Source: Pseudanabaenales cyanobacterium
GTDB taxonomy: Bacteria; Cyanobacteriota; Cyanobacteriia; Phormidesmidales; Phormidesmidaceae
Direction of reading: 5' to 3'
Length of the DNA stretch: 8,810 nt
NCBI GenBank assembly: GCA_022360135.1
Contig: JAKSDM010000760.1
Coordinates: 1 to 8,810 of the forward strand
Shown: in pieces, positions 1-6,650 of the stretch
Numbering within the stretch: position 1 is the stretch's first letter
Layout: each line of letters begins with the position of its first letter
Made by a program: the position numbers and the translations under genes
Notes under the pieces: generated by a model
Databases searched by the model: none
Seen by the model: the letters and a program-made list of their open reading frames with translations, nothing else
What the model was told of the DNA's origin: nothing

Positions 1-1489
1 CATAACTTGTATTGACTGCCTGCAACATTTGGTCAAAGTGAATCAGCAAGCACTCAGGCTGCTCTAGCGTTTCATGGGTTGGAAACTCGATATTCAACAC
101 ATAGAATGGGGCGATCAGATCACCCGAGACCGTAATACAAAAATCCTCAATCGTCAGGGAATGAGCTTCCTGGAGCGCCGTCATAACCTGGATGGCGTGA
201 TATTCAGTGGTTTTCTCTGTAATAGCCGATAGGGCGCCGCCCTGACGGTATCGAAATGTAATCAGCGGCGCTTGTTCATAGAAACCAACGACCTCTACGA
301 CATCTCCAATGTCGTAGCGATAAAATCCCGAGTAATTAGTAACCAGAATCCGATAAAAATCACCTACTTTAACCTCGTGGGGCAATAAGGTGTTGGGATT
401 GGCTTGATCCCATTGATCGGCAGGAATAAACTCAAAAAAATTACTCTCAACAGCTAGAACCACACCATCTGTGTTGAAATCCCGATGGCTGCCGATCACG
501 GCTTCAGAAGCGGCGTAGGTGCCGCCAAAAATGGGCAGATCGCCAAAATACTCTGGGAATTTCTCAAAGTAAAAATCAGAGGGGCCGCCGCGAGCAGTCA
601 GTAATAAGGCTAAATTGGGCCAAACAAACTTGGGCAGAAGCCGTCCTTCGGATTGGCGGATTTGACCTAACTGCTTGGCCCGTTCCGGCTCGGCAGCAAA
701 CAGCCGCTGCAGTTTTTCTCGAAGTTCCGTTTCTAGGGTGAGCCAGTCTGCAATCTCTCCTCGCCCTAAATCATCAATCAGAGCCTCTGCATATTTCTCC
801 AGATAAATGCAAAGTTGTAGCAAAATGACAGGGAAAATCCCCGAGAGGATCGATAAATCACGATTTCGCAGCGCAAAGAGTAGAGAAATGTAATTACGCG
901 CCAGGGTATCAGTCAGGAATAGCGCCTCAAGGGGTTGAGCATATATGGCTTGAACAACCCAGCTATGGCTTGAGCGCAGCTGATTACTGCTGACATGGCC
1001 ATACACAATACCGCCGCTTGTTTGTCCAATCGGCTTGGCGCAGGTGGCGATTAGCATTTTGCCGAGGGATATTTTTCGGCGCCGAGCGGCCGCTGCAGCA
1101 AAACCCAACGCGACTTGATTGGCATAGGCTCGTTTACGTTGCGATCGCCGGGTGATCGGCACCAGTTTTTGCTTGCCGGTAGAACCGCTGCTGAGGTTCA
1201 TGTAAATCATCGGCTCAGGGGTGACAACGTTCATTTCGCCTGAGGCCGCCCGCTCAAAATAGGGCTCATACTGGCTATAGGATGAGCGGGGAATCTGTTG
1301 GCGAAACTGGTCTACGGTTTTGATCTCAGCCAAGTTCAACTCACGACCGAGTTCGGTGTCTTGATGGAATTGCATTAGCGCCCGCAGGAAGTTCGCTTGA
1401 ATCGTTGCGACCTGATTCAGCTTGCCAGTAAAGGCCATTTGTCGCCAGCGAGCTACAGTTGTGACTAAGTTGATTACAGGATGCGCCAT
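1..1489 (-). CDS. GH3 family adenylate-forming enzyme (acyl acid-amido synthetase-like), C-terminus cut by window edge
   Basis: Translation of the minus strand from ATG at 1489 gives 496 uninterrupted residues running off the left edge. GH3 motifs are clear: the ATP/AMP-binding loop SSGSTGKQKLVP at residues 100-111, YAASEA at 325-330, EFIP at 353-356, YRYDIGDVVEV at 390-400 and ITEKTTE at 423-429. GH3 enzymes adenylate a carboxylic acid and, in plants, transfer the acyl group to an amino acid (jasmonate, auxin conjugation). The substrate of bacterial members cannot be read from sequence. The start is the first ATG after an in-frame TAA about 20 bp upstream; no strong Shine-Dalgarno precedes it. 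GH3 proteins are usually about 500-600 residues, so probably only the end is missing. It lies 209 bp downstream of a same-strand membrane-protein gene and might be cotranscribed. There is no signal peptide, so it is probably cytoplasmic. The family call is firm; the reaction is inference. Confidence 0.9.
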   Translation of the reverse strand, partial: MAHPVINLVTTVARWRQMAFTGKLNQVATIQANFLRALMQFHQDTELGRELNLAEIKTVDQFRQQIPRSSYSQYEPYFERAASGEMNVVTPEPMIYMNLSSGSTGKQKLVPITRRSQRKRAYANQVALGFAAAAARRRKISLGKMLIATCAKPIGQTSGGIVYGHVSSNQLRSSHSWVVQAIYAQPLEALFLTDTLARNYISLLFALRNRDLSILSGIFPVILLQLCIYLEKYAEALIDDLGRGEIADWLTLETELREKLQRLFAAEPERAKQLGQIRQSEGRLLPKFVWPNLALLLTARGGPSDFYFEKFPEYFGDLPIFGGTYAASEAVIGSHRDFNTDGVVLAVESNFFEFIPADQWDQANPNTLLPHEVKVGDFYRILVTNYSGFYRYDIGDVVEVVGFYEQAPLITFRYRQGGALSAITEKTTEYHAIQVMTALQEAHSLTIEDFCITVSGDLIAPFYVLNIEFPTHETLEQPECLLIHFDQMLQAVNTSY

Positions 1490-1698
1490 TCCAATCAGAG
1501 CCCTTTAAGCGTGAGATAGAGAGTGGGTGAGATAAAAAGTTGTCTGCCCGAGCGAGAACGATCTCAGGCGAAAGATTAAACTGTGCGTAGATTTCCGGTT
1601 CCGTTCCCACTTGTCTGGGCTGCATTCATAACATTCCATCGCCTGGGTATTTTTCTGACCCCTTGAGCCGGGCGGAGGGGCCAGCTGGGCAGGCGTTT
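1490..1698. other. Intergenic gap between GH3 gene and membrane-protein gene
   Basis: This 209-bp gap separates two minus-strand genes. Reading frames crossing it on the minus strand overlap the ends of both neighbours in other frames and resemble nothing recognisable. I see no convincing rho-independent terminator: a CCCCT/AGGGG pairing around 1657-1679 has a long loop and no clean T-run. It presumably holds the GH3 leader, but whether GH3 has its own promoter here cannot be decided by eye. Confidence 0.4.
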
Positions 1699-2610
1699 CT
1701 AAGGCGCAAACCCTAACCATAGGCCCCAAACAGCTTGGGGCAGAGGCATCCACAGAGGCAACAGCAGCAACGTTCCTAAATAAAAGGAATTCCAGTAAGG
1801 ACAATCCTGCATACATTGGGCTAGTCCCATAATCAACAGCAGGGCCCCAAAGGCCAGCACTGGAATCACAGTATAAGTGGTAAAGATAAATACTAATAGT
1901 ATCCCGTATCGCAGTCGAGTCAATATTTTGGGCCGAGGGAGCAGAAAGGATAGAGCCGCGATCGCCTCAATGAAAATAGTCCAGTAGGACAAGATCAGGC
2001 TCATCACGGCCATCCGTGGACTCGACTGTAACGCTTGAGGCGCAATGCTTCCCGTCGTCTGCAGGAGGTCAAACAGGGTGCGGTTCTGCTGCAGCAGGTC
2101 TGCCTCCAACCCCCCAAGCAGAAAAGCCCCCAGAGCCAGCCGAGAATCCAGCAGAAAGGTGAGATGAAGGAAAGATCCATCTAAATATTCCCCAGCCAAA
2201 AATTTCCAAATGGCGGCTAAAGCAAAGCAGAGCCCAATTAGCAATCGCGCATTCCAGGCCAGCACCTTTTCTGGCGCAGGGGCATAGAGAGCCAATGTAC
2301 AGGCCAGCACCCAGTAGGTAGTCAGGTACTCATGGTTCACCAGCAGCGACCAGCGCCAAAGGTTGTTGACCACCAATAGACTGCTGAGGGCGATCCAGGC
2401 CCCTTTGCTCTGCATCAGGCGAGGCGCGCAAAGCATCGCCAGAGCCAATAAGCGCTCGGGGATTCGCATCCAAGCAAAGGTGTCAATCTCGTGCAGCAGA
2501 ATCAGCACCGCCGTCAGCTGCAGAATCAAGAGATAACTGGGTTGGGCCAAGAGCTTTGCCAACAGACGCCGCCAGCGATGCTGTAAGATCCCGGCCTGGA
2601 CTGCGATCAC
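1699..2610 (-). CDS. Polytopic inner-membrane protein, unknown function (distantly HTTM-like)
   Basis: From GTG at 2610 this encodes 303 residues, rich in Leu, Ala and Trp, with about seven or eight hydrophobic segments (approximately residues 25-43, 70-88, 95-112, 120-138, 200-225, 237-264 and 277-295). The frame is open to an ATG at 2685, but GTG 2610 is the better start: GGAGG lies 7 nt upstream and the GTG overlaps the TGA of the preceding gene as GTGA, the classic arrangement for translational coupling. A loop with WKFLAGEYLDGSF (around residues 135-147) follows a central helix and loosely recalls HTTM/DoxX-type membrane proteins, but that resemblance is weak and from memory. No enzyme motif is recognised. 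Its obligate-looking partner is the PWHGGGFGMF protein encoded just upstream, and the two may form a membrane complex. A real membrane protein gene is near certain; its function is unknown. Confidence 0.85.
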   Translation of the reverse strand: MIAVQAGILQHRWRRLLAKLLAQPSYLLILQLTAVLILLHEIDTFAWMRIPERLLALAMLCAPRLMQSKGAWIALSSLLVVNNLWRWSLLVNHEYLTTYWVLACTLALYAPAPEKVLAWNARLLIGLCFALAAIWKFLAGEYLDGSFLHLTFLLDSRLALGAFLLGGLEADLLQQNRTLFDLLQTTGSIAPQALQSSPRMAVMSLILSYWTIFIEAIAALSFLLPRPKILTRLRYGILLVFIFTTYTVIPVLAFGALLLIMGLAQCMQDCPYWNSFYLGTLLLLPLWMPLPQAVWGLWLGFAP

Positions 2611-3080
2611 CGAGTCACCTCCACTGCTGGGGTGACAGGGGCGTACCACATCTGCCCAGAGGCTTGGCTGTAATGCAAGCGCCATACCTGGATCTGCAAT
2701 TGCTGAAGGCAGACGCTAAATGTACTGGAGCCAGGGGGCTCCGAGGTATTTGTAAGGTCTAGGAGTCGGTAGCCGAGCGATCTTAGTCGCGATGCTTTGG
2801 GCGCCGTTGTTAGATGCAACCAAGCTTGTTCATTGAACCCTGTAACCTCTGGCGTTAAGACCTGGATCGTCTGCCGCCCTTGACAATCAATCGTATGAAG
2901 TTTTACCAGCCGTCGCTCATCTCTATCGATCGAGGCGAACATCCCAAAACCACCGCCGTGCCAAGGACTCAACCCTACAGTGCGGACCAGAATCATTTGT
3001 CGTCCAGCCACCACCATGAGGAGAAACGGAACACCCCATCGTTGTATTGCCTGAAGAATTTTGCCTCTGAGGCATGTCAT
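2607..3080 (-). CDS. Small membrane-anchored protein with PWHGGGFGMF motif, unknown function
   Basis: This 157-residue protein starts at ATG 3080, the only Met start after an in-frame TGA 24 bp upstream; the preceding AGG is only 3 nt away, so initiation looks weak. A single hydrophobic segment at about residues 16-33, behind a short basic N-terminus (Arg5, Lys7, Arg14), suggests an N-terminal anchor with the rest outside the cytoplasm. Just after it comes SPWHGGGFGMFASIDRDERR (residues 38-57), Gly-rich with a Trp-His pair and probably the conserved core of the family. The remainder has mixed beta-like character and no catalytic signature I recognise. Its stop codon overlaps the start of the polytopic membrane gene by 4 bp, and its last codons contain that gene's Shine-Dalgarno, so the two are made together. 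It is the first gene of its operon and diverges from the kinase gene at 3363. Function unknown. Confidence 0.8.
   Translation of the reverse strand: MTCLRGKILQAIQRWGVPFLLMVVAGRQMILVRTVGLSPWHGGGFGMFASIDRDERRLVKLHTIDCQGRQTIQVLTPEVTGFNEQAWLHLTTAPKASRLRSLGYRLLDLTNTSEPPGSSTFSVCLQQLQIQVWRLHYSQASGQMWYAPVTPAVEVTR
2608..2622 (-). promoter_or_regulatory. Shine-Dalgarno and GTGA stop/start overlap coupling two genes
   Basis: On the minus strand the sequence GGAGGTGACTCGGTGA joins the genes: GGAGG, 7 nt spacer, GTG start (2610-2608), whose last two bases with the next A form the TGA stop of the upstream gene (2609-2607). This fixes the start of the downstream membrane protein and predicts termination-reinitiation coupling with near-stoichiometric output. 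Confidence 0.8.
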
Positions 3081-3117
3081 AGACCTGATTCCAACTATAG
3101 TTCAGCCATTTGCGATT

Positions 3118-3147
3118 TTGACACACTGCCTTATTGTTTAGCATTAT
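3118..3147 (+). promoter_or_regulatory. Candidate sigma70-type promoter for the kinase gene
   Basis: A perfect TTGACA (3118-3123) is followed after 18 bp by CATTAT (3142-3147), which matches 4 of 6 bases of TATAAT. It points toward the kinase gene and would start transcription near 3154, giving a leader of roughly 210 nt. It lies in the short region shared with the divergent minus-strand operon starting at 3080. This is seen by eye only; no transcript evidence. Confidence 0.5.
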
Positions 3148-3157
3148 TTTTGGAGAT

Positions 3158-3183
3158 AACTTAAGCCGAGAACTTAAGCCGAG
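3158..3183 (+). repeat. Perfect 13-bp tandem duplication (2 copies)
   Basis: AACTTAAGCCGAG occurs twice back to back (3158-3170 and 3171-3183) with no mismatch. It begins about 10 bp downstream of the candidate -10 element, at or just after the predicted transcription start of the kinase gene. It may be a doubled regulator site or a simple slippage duplication. The AACTTAAG half contains the palindrome CTTAAG. Confidence 0.85.
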
Positions 3184-3362
3184 AAATAAATCAGGACAAG
3201 AATTCCAGAGATTTATCGTTACTTTATCCTGGCACTGGAAATCGCTTGCTTTGCAGCAATCGTCAGTGTTTGGGAAGTTAGCTCATCACCACCGTAATCT
3301 AAATTTGCTCTTCAGTTAGACACAACTCAGCGGTAAGCGGTATACGCTGTAGAAGCCAAGCT

Positions 3363-5345
3363 GTGGATTTACCCTCAATCAAAAGCATGGGATCGGAATC
3401 TTCACATCTATCGCGGCTAAATCCAGGTAGATTTCTAGCTGGACGCTACAGAATTATTGGAGAACTCAGTCAAGGTGGGTTTAGTCAAACTTTCCTGGCA
3501 GAGGATTTACACTTGCCCGGTCGGCCCCACTGTGTGGTTAAGCAACTCAAGCCTAAGTCAGACGATACTCGGATTCTACAAACCTCAAGGCGCTTATTTG
3601 AAACCGAAGCAAAGGTGCTTGAAAAGCTGGGGCTTCATGACCAGATTCCCAGTCTGCTGGCTTATTTTGAGGAAGATCGAGAGTTTTATCTGGTTCTGGA
3701 GTTGATTAAGGGCGAATCGCTGGCGCAAGAATTGGGGACTGGACAAATCTGGCCAGAGATGGAGGTGATTAAATTTTTGCAGGACATTTTGTCTGTCTTA
3801 AAATTTGTTCACCAGCAAAATGTGATTCATCGAGACATCAAACCCTCCAATCTGATCCGTCGCTTTCAGGATGGCAAAATTGTCCTGATTGACTTTGGCG
3901 CGGTAAAGCAAACCACCTCTCAGCTTGCCGATCCTGAGTCAAACCCAACTGTCACAATCACCATTGGCACCCAGGGGTATATGCCGAACGAGCAACTGGC
4001 TGGACATCCCCGCTTCAGTAGCGACGTCTACGCCGTTGGCATGCTTGGCATTCAAGCTTTAACCGGGATAAAACCCAGAGACCTGGGTCAAAATTTACAG
4101 ACTGGAGAAGTCAATTGGCATCGCTATGGCGCGAATGTCAACCCAGAGTTGGTGATTATTTTAGACCAGATGGTGCGCTATCACTTCAGAGACCGCTACC
4201 CAACAGCGACGGAAGCGCTCCAAACGCTGAACGATCTGTTCGATTATCTAAATAAAGAGTCTAAAGCGGTGATTGCTCAAGCTGGCGAACCGCAAATTTT
4301 ATCCTCCCCATCACTCCCTTTAGCGCTGCCGGAGGAAGCGCCGAGCTCCCTGTCCGCCAACAAATCTTTCGAGGAACTAGGGGAGGAAGCAGAAGCTACG
4401 CCGACGCCAATCACTTCACTGTACCCGTCGCCTGCGTCTGAGGAACTAGGGGAGGAAGCGGAAGCTACGCCGGCGCCAATCACTTCACTGTACCCGTCGC
4501 CTGCGTCTAAGGAGGCGTTCACATCTCCAGCCTCTGATGAACTGACCTCTCTCAACTACCCAAAAATTGGCGGAGAGGAAGCGGTTGAAGATCTAAACAG
4601 CCCCTCACAGCCGTCGTTATCGCCTGAGACAACGGCTAACGACCGATTCCCAGAGGAAACCCATCTGGTTTCGTATTTCGCCAATGAGCCCTTGCCAGAG
4701 AACAACACTGATCTGTTAAGCCATTCCCTCCCATCCTGGAGTTCGTTAGAGCAGGCGCCAAGTTCCCCATCCTCACCTTGGCCATTATCCCTGCCGACAA
4801 TTGTTCGCTCTGTTCCTCGGAAACTTGCTTTGGGGGTAGGTGTGCTAGCTGTGGCGTCTATCGCCATCCTGCCCACTCTGATCAACACCATGGCTCCGCC
4901 AATAGACGTGAATTCACGCCTGGTGGCGTTACCTTGCCAAGAGCCCTCGCCACCTTCGCTATTGTCTAGAGACCCTGATTACAAACACCCTGATGGCAGC
5001 CTTTACTATGGATCTATAACCGAGGCAGGGAGTTTGGCGGATGGCCGAGTAATCATTATCTTTCCTGATGGCGCTCACCGTTACGATGGAGAATTATTAG
5101 ACGGCAAACGCAATGGCTGTGGAACTCTCACATTTGGTCAGGGTAGGCGCTATCAAGGACAGTTCCGAAATGATCATTTCCATGGCCAAGGCGTTTGGAC
5201 TTTAGCAAACGGGGACCGTTACATTGGGGCGTTCAGAAATGGCAAATGCCAGGGTAGAGGCGTCTTCATATTTGCAGATGGCGGATCCAGGCGGGGTATT
5301 TGGTGGAATGGTCGACTTATCGGCAGTAATTTGACCTGTGATTGA
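3363..5345 (+). CDS. Membrane-bound Ser/Thr protein kinase with C-terminal MORN repeats
   Basis: 660 residues from GTG 3363; ATG at 3387 (residue 9) is an equally plausible start, as neither has a strong Shine-Dalgarno. The Hanks-type kinase domain spans about 29-295: glycine loop GELSQGGFS (33-41), ATP-binding Lys60, HRDIKPSN (156-163, catalytic Asp158), DFG (177-179) and PNE (208-210) in place of the usual APE. All key catalytic residues are present, so it should be active. A Pro/Ser/Glu-rich linker (about 300-480) contains a duplicated 23-residue block. A single transmembrane segment at about 487-510 follows. The C-terminal part has three complete 23-residue MORN repeats (573-595, 596-618, 619-641) with degenerate ones at both ends. 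Kinase inside, MORN domain presumably in the periplasm: a receptor-like layout. MORN repeats bind lipids or proteins in other systems; the ligand here is unknown. It converges on the threonine aldolase gene, stop to stop 9 bp apart. Confidence 0.95.
   Translation: MDLPSIKSMGSESSHLSRLNPGRFLAGRYRIIGELSQGGFSQTFLAEDLHLPGRPHCVVKQLKPKSDDTRILQTSRRLFETEAKVLEKLGLHDQIPSLLAYFEEDREFYLVLELIKGESLAQELGTGQIWPEMEVIKFLQDILSVLKFVHQQNVIHRDIKPSNLIRRFQDGKIVLIDFGAVKQTTSQLADPESNPTVTITIGTQGYMPNEQLAGHPRFSSDVYAVGMLGIQALTGIKPRDLGQNLQTGEVNWHRYGANVNPELVIILDQMVRYHFRDRYPTATEALQTLNDLFDYLNKESKAVIAQAGEPQILSSPSLPLALPEEAPSSLSANKSFEELGEEAEATPTPITSLYPSPASEELGEEAEATPAPITSLYPSPASKEAFTSPASDELTSLNYPKIGGEEAVEDLNSPSQPSLSPETTANDRFPEETHLVSYFANEPLPENNTDLLSHSLPSWSSLEQAPSSPSSPWPLSLPTIVRSVPRKLALGVGVLAVASIAILPTLINTMAPPIDVNSRLVALPCQEPSPPSLLSRDPDYKHPDGSLYYGSITEAGSLADGRVIIIFPDGAHRYDGELLDGKRNGCGTLTFGQGRRYQGQFRNDHFHGQGVWTLANGDRYIGAFRNGKCQGRGVFIFADGGSRRGIWWNGRLIGSNLTCD
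4371..4508 (+). repeat. 69-bp in-frame tandem duplication in the kinase linker
   Basis: Two copies of a 69-bp unit (4371-4439, 4440-4508) differ at only two positions (A/G at 4391 versus 4460, and at 4404 versus 4473). One change is silent and the other is Thr to Ala. Each encodes 23 residues beginning EELGEEAEATP and ending SLYPSPAS (residues 337-359 and 360-382), acidic then Pro/Ser-rich. The high identity in a disordered linker points to a recent duplication. Confidence 0.95.
5079..5285 (+). repeat. Three MORN-repeat coding units (69 bp each)
   Basis: Three consecutive 23-codon units encode the pattern RYxGxFxNGxxxGxGxxxxAxG, with starts RYDGEL, RYQGQF and RYIGAF. The DNA is diverged between units, so these are old protein repeats, unlike the fresh duplication in the linker. 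A weaker copy precedes them (LYYGSI, about residues 547-552) and a truncated one follows (RRGIWWNGRL). Confidence 0.85.
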
Positions 5346-5354
5346 TCTCAAGCG

Positions 5355-6395
5355 TCAGCTTACTTTAGCCGGGTGCGATCGCAATACAGATTCAACCCGC
5401 ACAGGCACCTGTTGGATCTGTTCTCGGTTAACCATTAGGTTGGTGACTGCTCTGAGACTGTTGGGGCCAACCGCTAAAACAGCGACGCCCTGTTCTCCCA
5501 GTTGCTGCGCTAAAGTTTGGGCGGGCATCGTCTGAGTGTGAAAAACCACAATATTTGTCTGTACGTCGTCTGGATCGATGTCAATGCCTTCAATCTGAGC
5601 TATGCCTTCAGCTAGAAGTTTGGCGTTTATGTGGTCGTCTTGTAGGCGATTGCGGTGATGCCGCAGGGCGTATAGGGCTCCGGCAGCGATCATGCCTGCC
5701 TGTCGCATACCGCCGCCAAGCAGCTTGCGGAATCGTCTCGCCCGGTGTATGTGTTCCTTAGAGCCTACTAAGGCGGACCCAATCGGAGCGCCCAGCCCTT
5801 TAGAAAAACAAACACTGACGGTATCAAATGGCGCAGCGTAGGTCGATTCAGAAATGCTTGCCGCCAAGCAGGCATTCCAAAGACGCGCCCCATCCAGATG
5901 TAATCTGAGGTCGTGTTCTCGACAGACTTGGGCGATTTCCTCAATAGTTGACAGTGGAAAGATCCGCCCACCGCCTCGGTTATGGGTATTTTCGAGACAT
6001 ACCAGCTTGGTTTTGGGAAAGTGAAAATCTTCCGGCCATAGCGATCGGGTCAAATCTTCTGCAGTGAATATTCCCTTTCGCCCCTTGATCAACTTACACA
6101 TGACGCCCGAGAGGGCGGCTGGACCCCCTCCTTCGTAGTAGTAGATATGCGCTTCAGACTCCAGGATAATTTCATCGCCTGGCTCAGTATGAACACGCAG
6201 CGCCACTTCATTGGTCATTGTGCCAGAAGGCATATAGACGGCGGCGGCTTTGCCTAGAAGCCGAGCAACATAAGCTTCCAACTCATTGACGGTGGGGTCA
6301 TCCCCAAAAACGTCATCCCCCACTGGAGCATGGGCGATCGCTTCCCGCATCGCAGGTGTGGGCTGGGTAATCGTGTCACTCCTGAGATCAATCAT
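5355..6395 (-). CDS. ltaE: Low-specificity L-threonine aldolase (PLP enzyme)
   Basis: 346 residues, full length for the family (about 330-350). It cleaves L-threonine and L-allo-threonine to glycine and acetaldehyde using pyridoxal phosphate, in the cytoplasm; in cyanobacteria it may be a side route to glycine. Fold-type I features are present: N-terminal IDLRSDT (2-8), PSGTMTNE (57-64), His83 placed to stack on the cofactor, ENTHNRGGG (135-143), LDGARLWNA (167-175) with the cofactor-contacting Asp168, the Schiff-base Lys199 in CFSKGLGAPIGS, and GGGMRQAG (227-234) with the substrate-binding Arg. Start ATG 6395 has GGAGA about 7 nt upstream, and the product begins exactly where family members do. 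It is probably monocistronic: it converges with the kinase gene and is preceded by an AT-rich non-coding stretch. No promoter could be assigned with confidence. Confidence 0.95.
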   Translation of the reverse strand: MIDLRSDTITQPTPAMREAIAHAPVGDDVFGDDPTVNELEAYVARLLGKAAAVYMPSGTMTNEVALRVHTEPGDEIILESEAHIYYYEGGGPAALSGVMCKLIKGRKGIFTAEDLTRSLWPEDFHFPKTKLVCLENTHNRGGGRIFPLSTIEEIAQVCREHDLRLHLDGARLWNACLAASISESTYAAPFDTVSVCFSKGLGAPIGSALVGSKEHIHRARRFRKLLGGGMRQAGMIAAGALYALRHHRNRLQDDHINAKLLAEGIAQIEGIDIDPDDVQTNIVVFHTQTMPAQTLAQQLGEQGVAVLAVGPNSLRAVTNLMVNREQIQQVPVRVESVLRSHPAKVS

Positions 6396-6483
6396 TCAGT
6401 TTCTCCAGAGTTAATCGTATTCGTTGCCAGCATAGAGAGTTAACCTGCCTTGAAAGTCCCATTCGGGTAAGCTGTTAGGCATA

Positions 6484-6519
6484 TTTTTGCATAAATTTTT
6501 TGCATAAATTTTTTGCATG
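6484..6519. repeat. 13-bp AT-rich tandem repeat (about 2.7 copies)
   Basis: The unit TTTTTGCATAAAT recurs with a 13-bp period: GCAT occurs at 6489, 6502 and 6515, separated by AAATTTTTT. The third copy breaks after GCAT. It lies about 90-125 bp upstream of the ltaE start on the other strand, where a promoter region is expected. Phased A/T tracts of this kind can bend DNA. Confidence 0.85.
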
Positions 6520-6650
6520 ATATAGTTTTGACTCAAAAATATTTCCCCAGGAAAAAATTCAGATATTCATGAAAGAATTTATGTATTCGTTAATAATGGC
6601 CATAAAGGCAAAGACAGGAATGTAAAATTTATCACATCAATGCCAAGTCT

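Noticed and set aside
1657..1679. Rho-independent terminator after the membrane-protein gene
   Set aside because: The CCCCT/AGGGG stem is short, the loop is about 12-13 nt, and the following bases are A-rich on the transcribed strand rather than a T-run.
1341..1816. Two minus-strand frames (1341-1625 and 1505-1816) in and around the GH3 leader
   Set aside because: They overlap the clearly coding GH3 and membrane-protein genes in other frames, and their translations show no domain character.
2611..2685. Upstream ATG at 2685 as the start of the polytopic membrane protein
   Set aside because: It would overlap the preceding gene by 79 bp. GTG 2610 has an ideal GGAGG and a GTGA overlap, and the extra 25 residues are a polar shadow of the upstream gene.
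2556..3319. Short plus-strand frames at 2556-2762, 2880-3164 and 3134-3319
   Set aside because: The first two are antisense to the coupled gene pair; the third covers the promoter region and repeat. None has a ribosome site or a recognisable product.
4277..4891. Antisense frames opposite the kinase linker (4277-4555 and 4556-4891)
   Set aside because: They are low-complexity shadows (Ser/Ala/Gly/Val runs) of the repetitive, Pro/Ser/Glu-rich linker and cannot be genes alongside an intact kinase frame.
5338..6395. A 12-bp inverted repeat TGATTGATCTCA flanking ltaE (5339-5350 and 6383-6394), and a plus-strand frame from 5338 beginning MIDLK like the aldolase's MIDLR
   Set aside because: The match stops after about 12 bases, one or two such pairs are expected by chance in a window this size, and the plus-strand frame is antisense to the end of ltaE.
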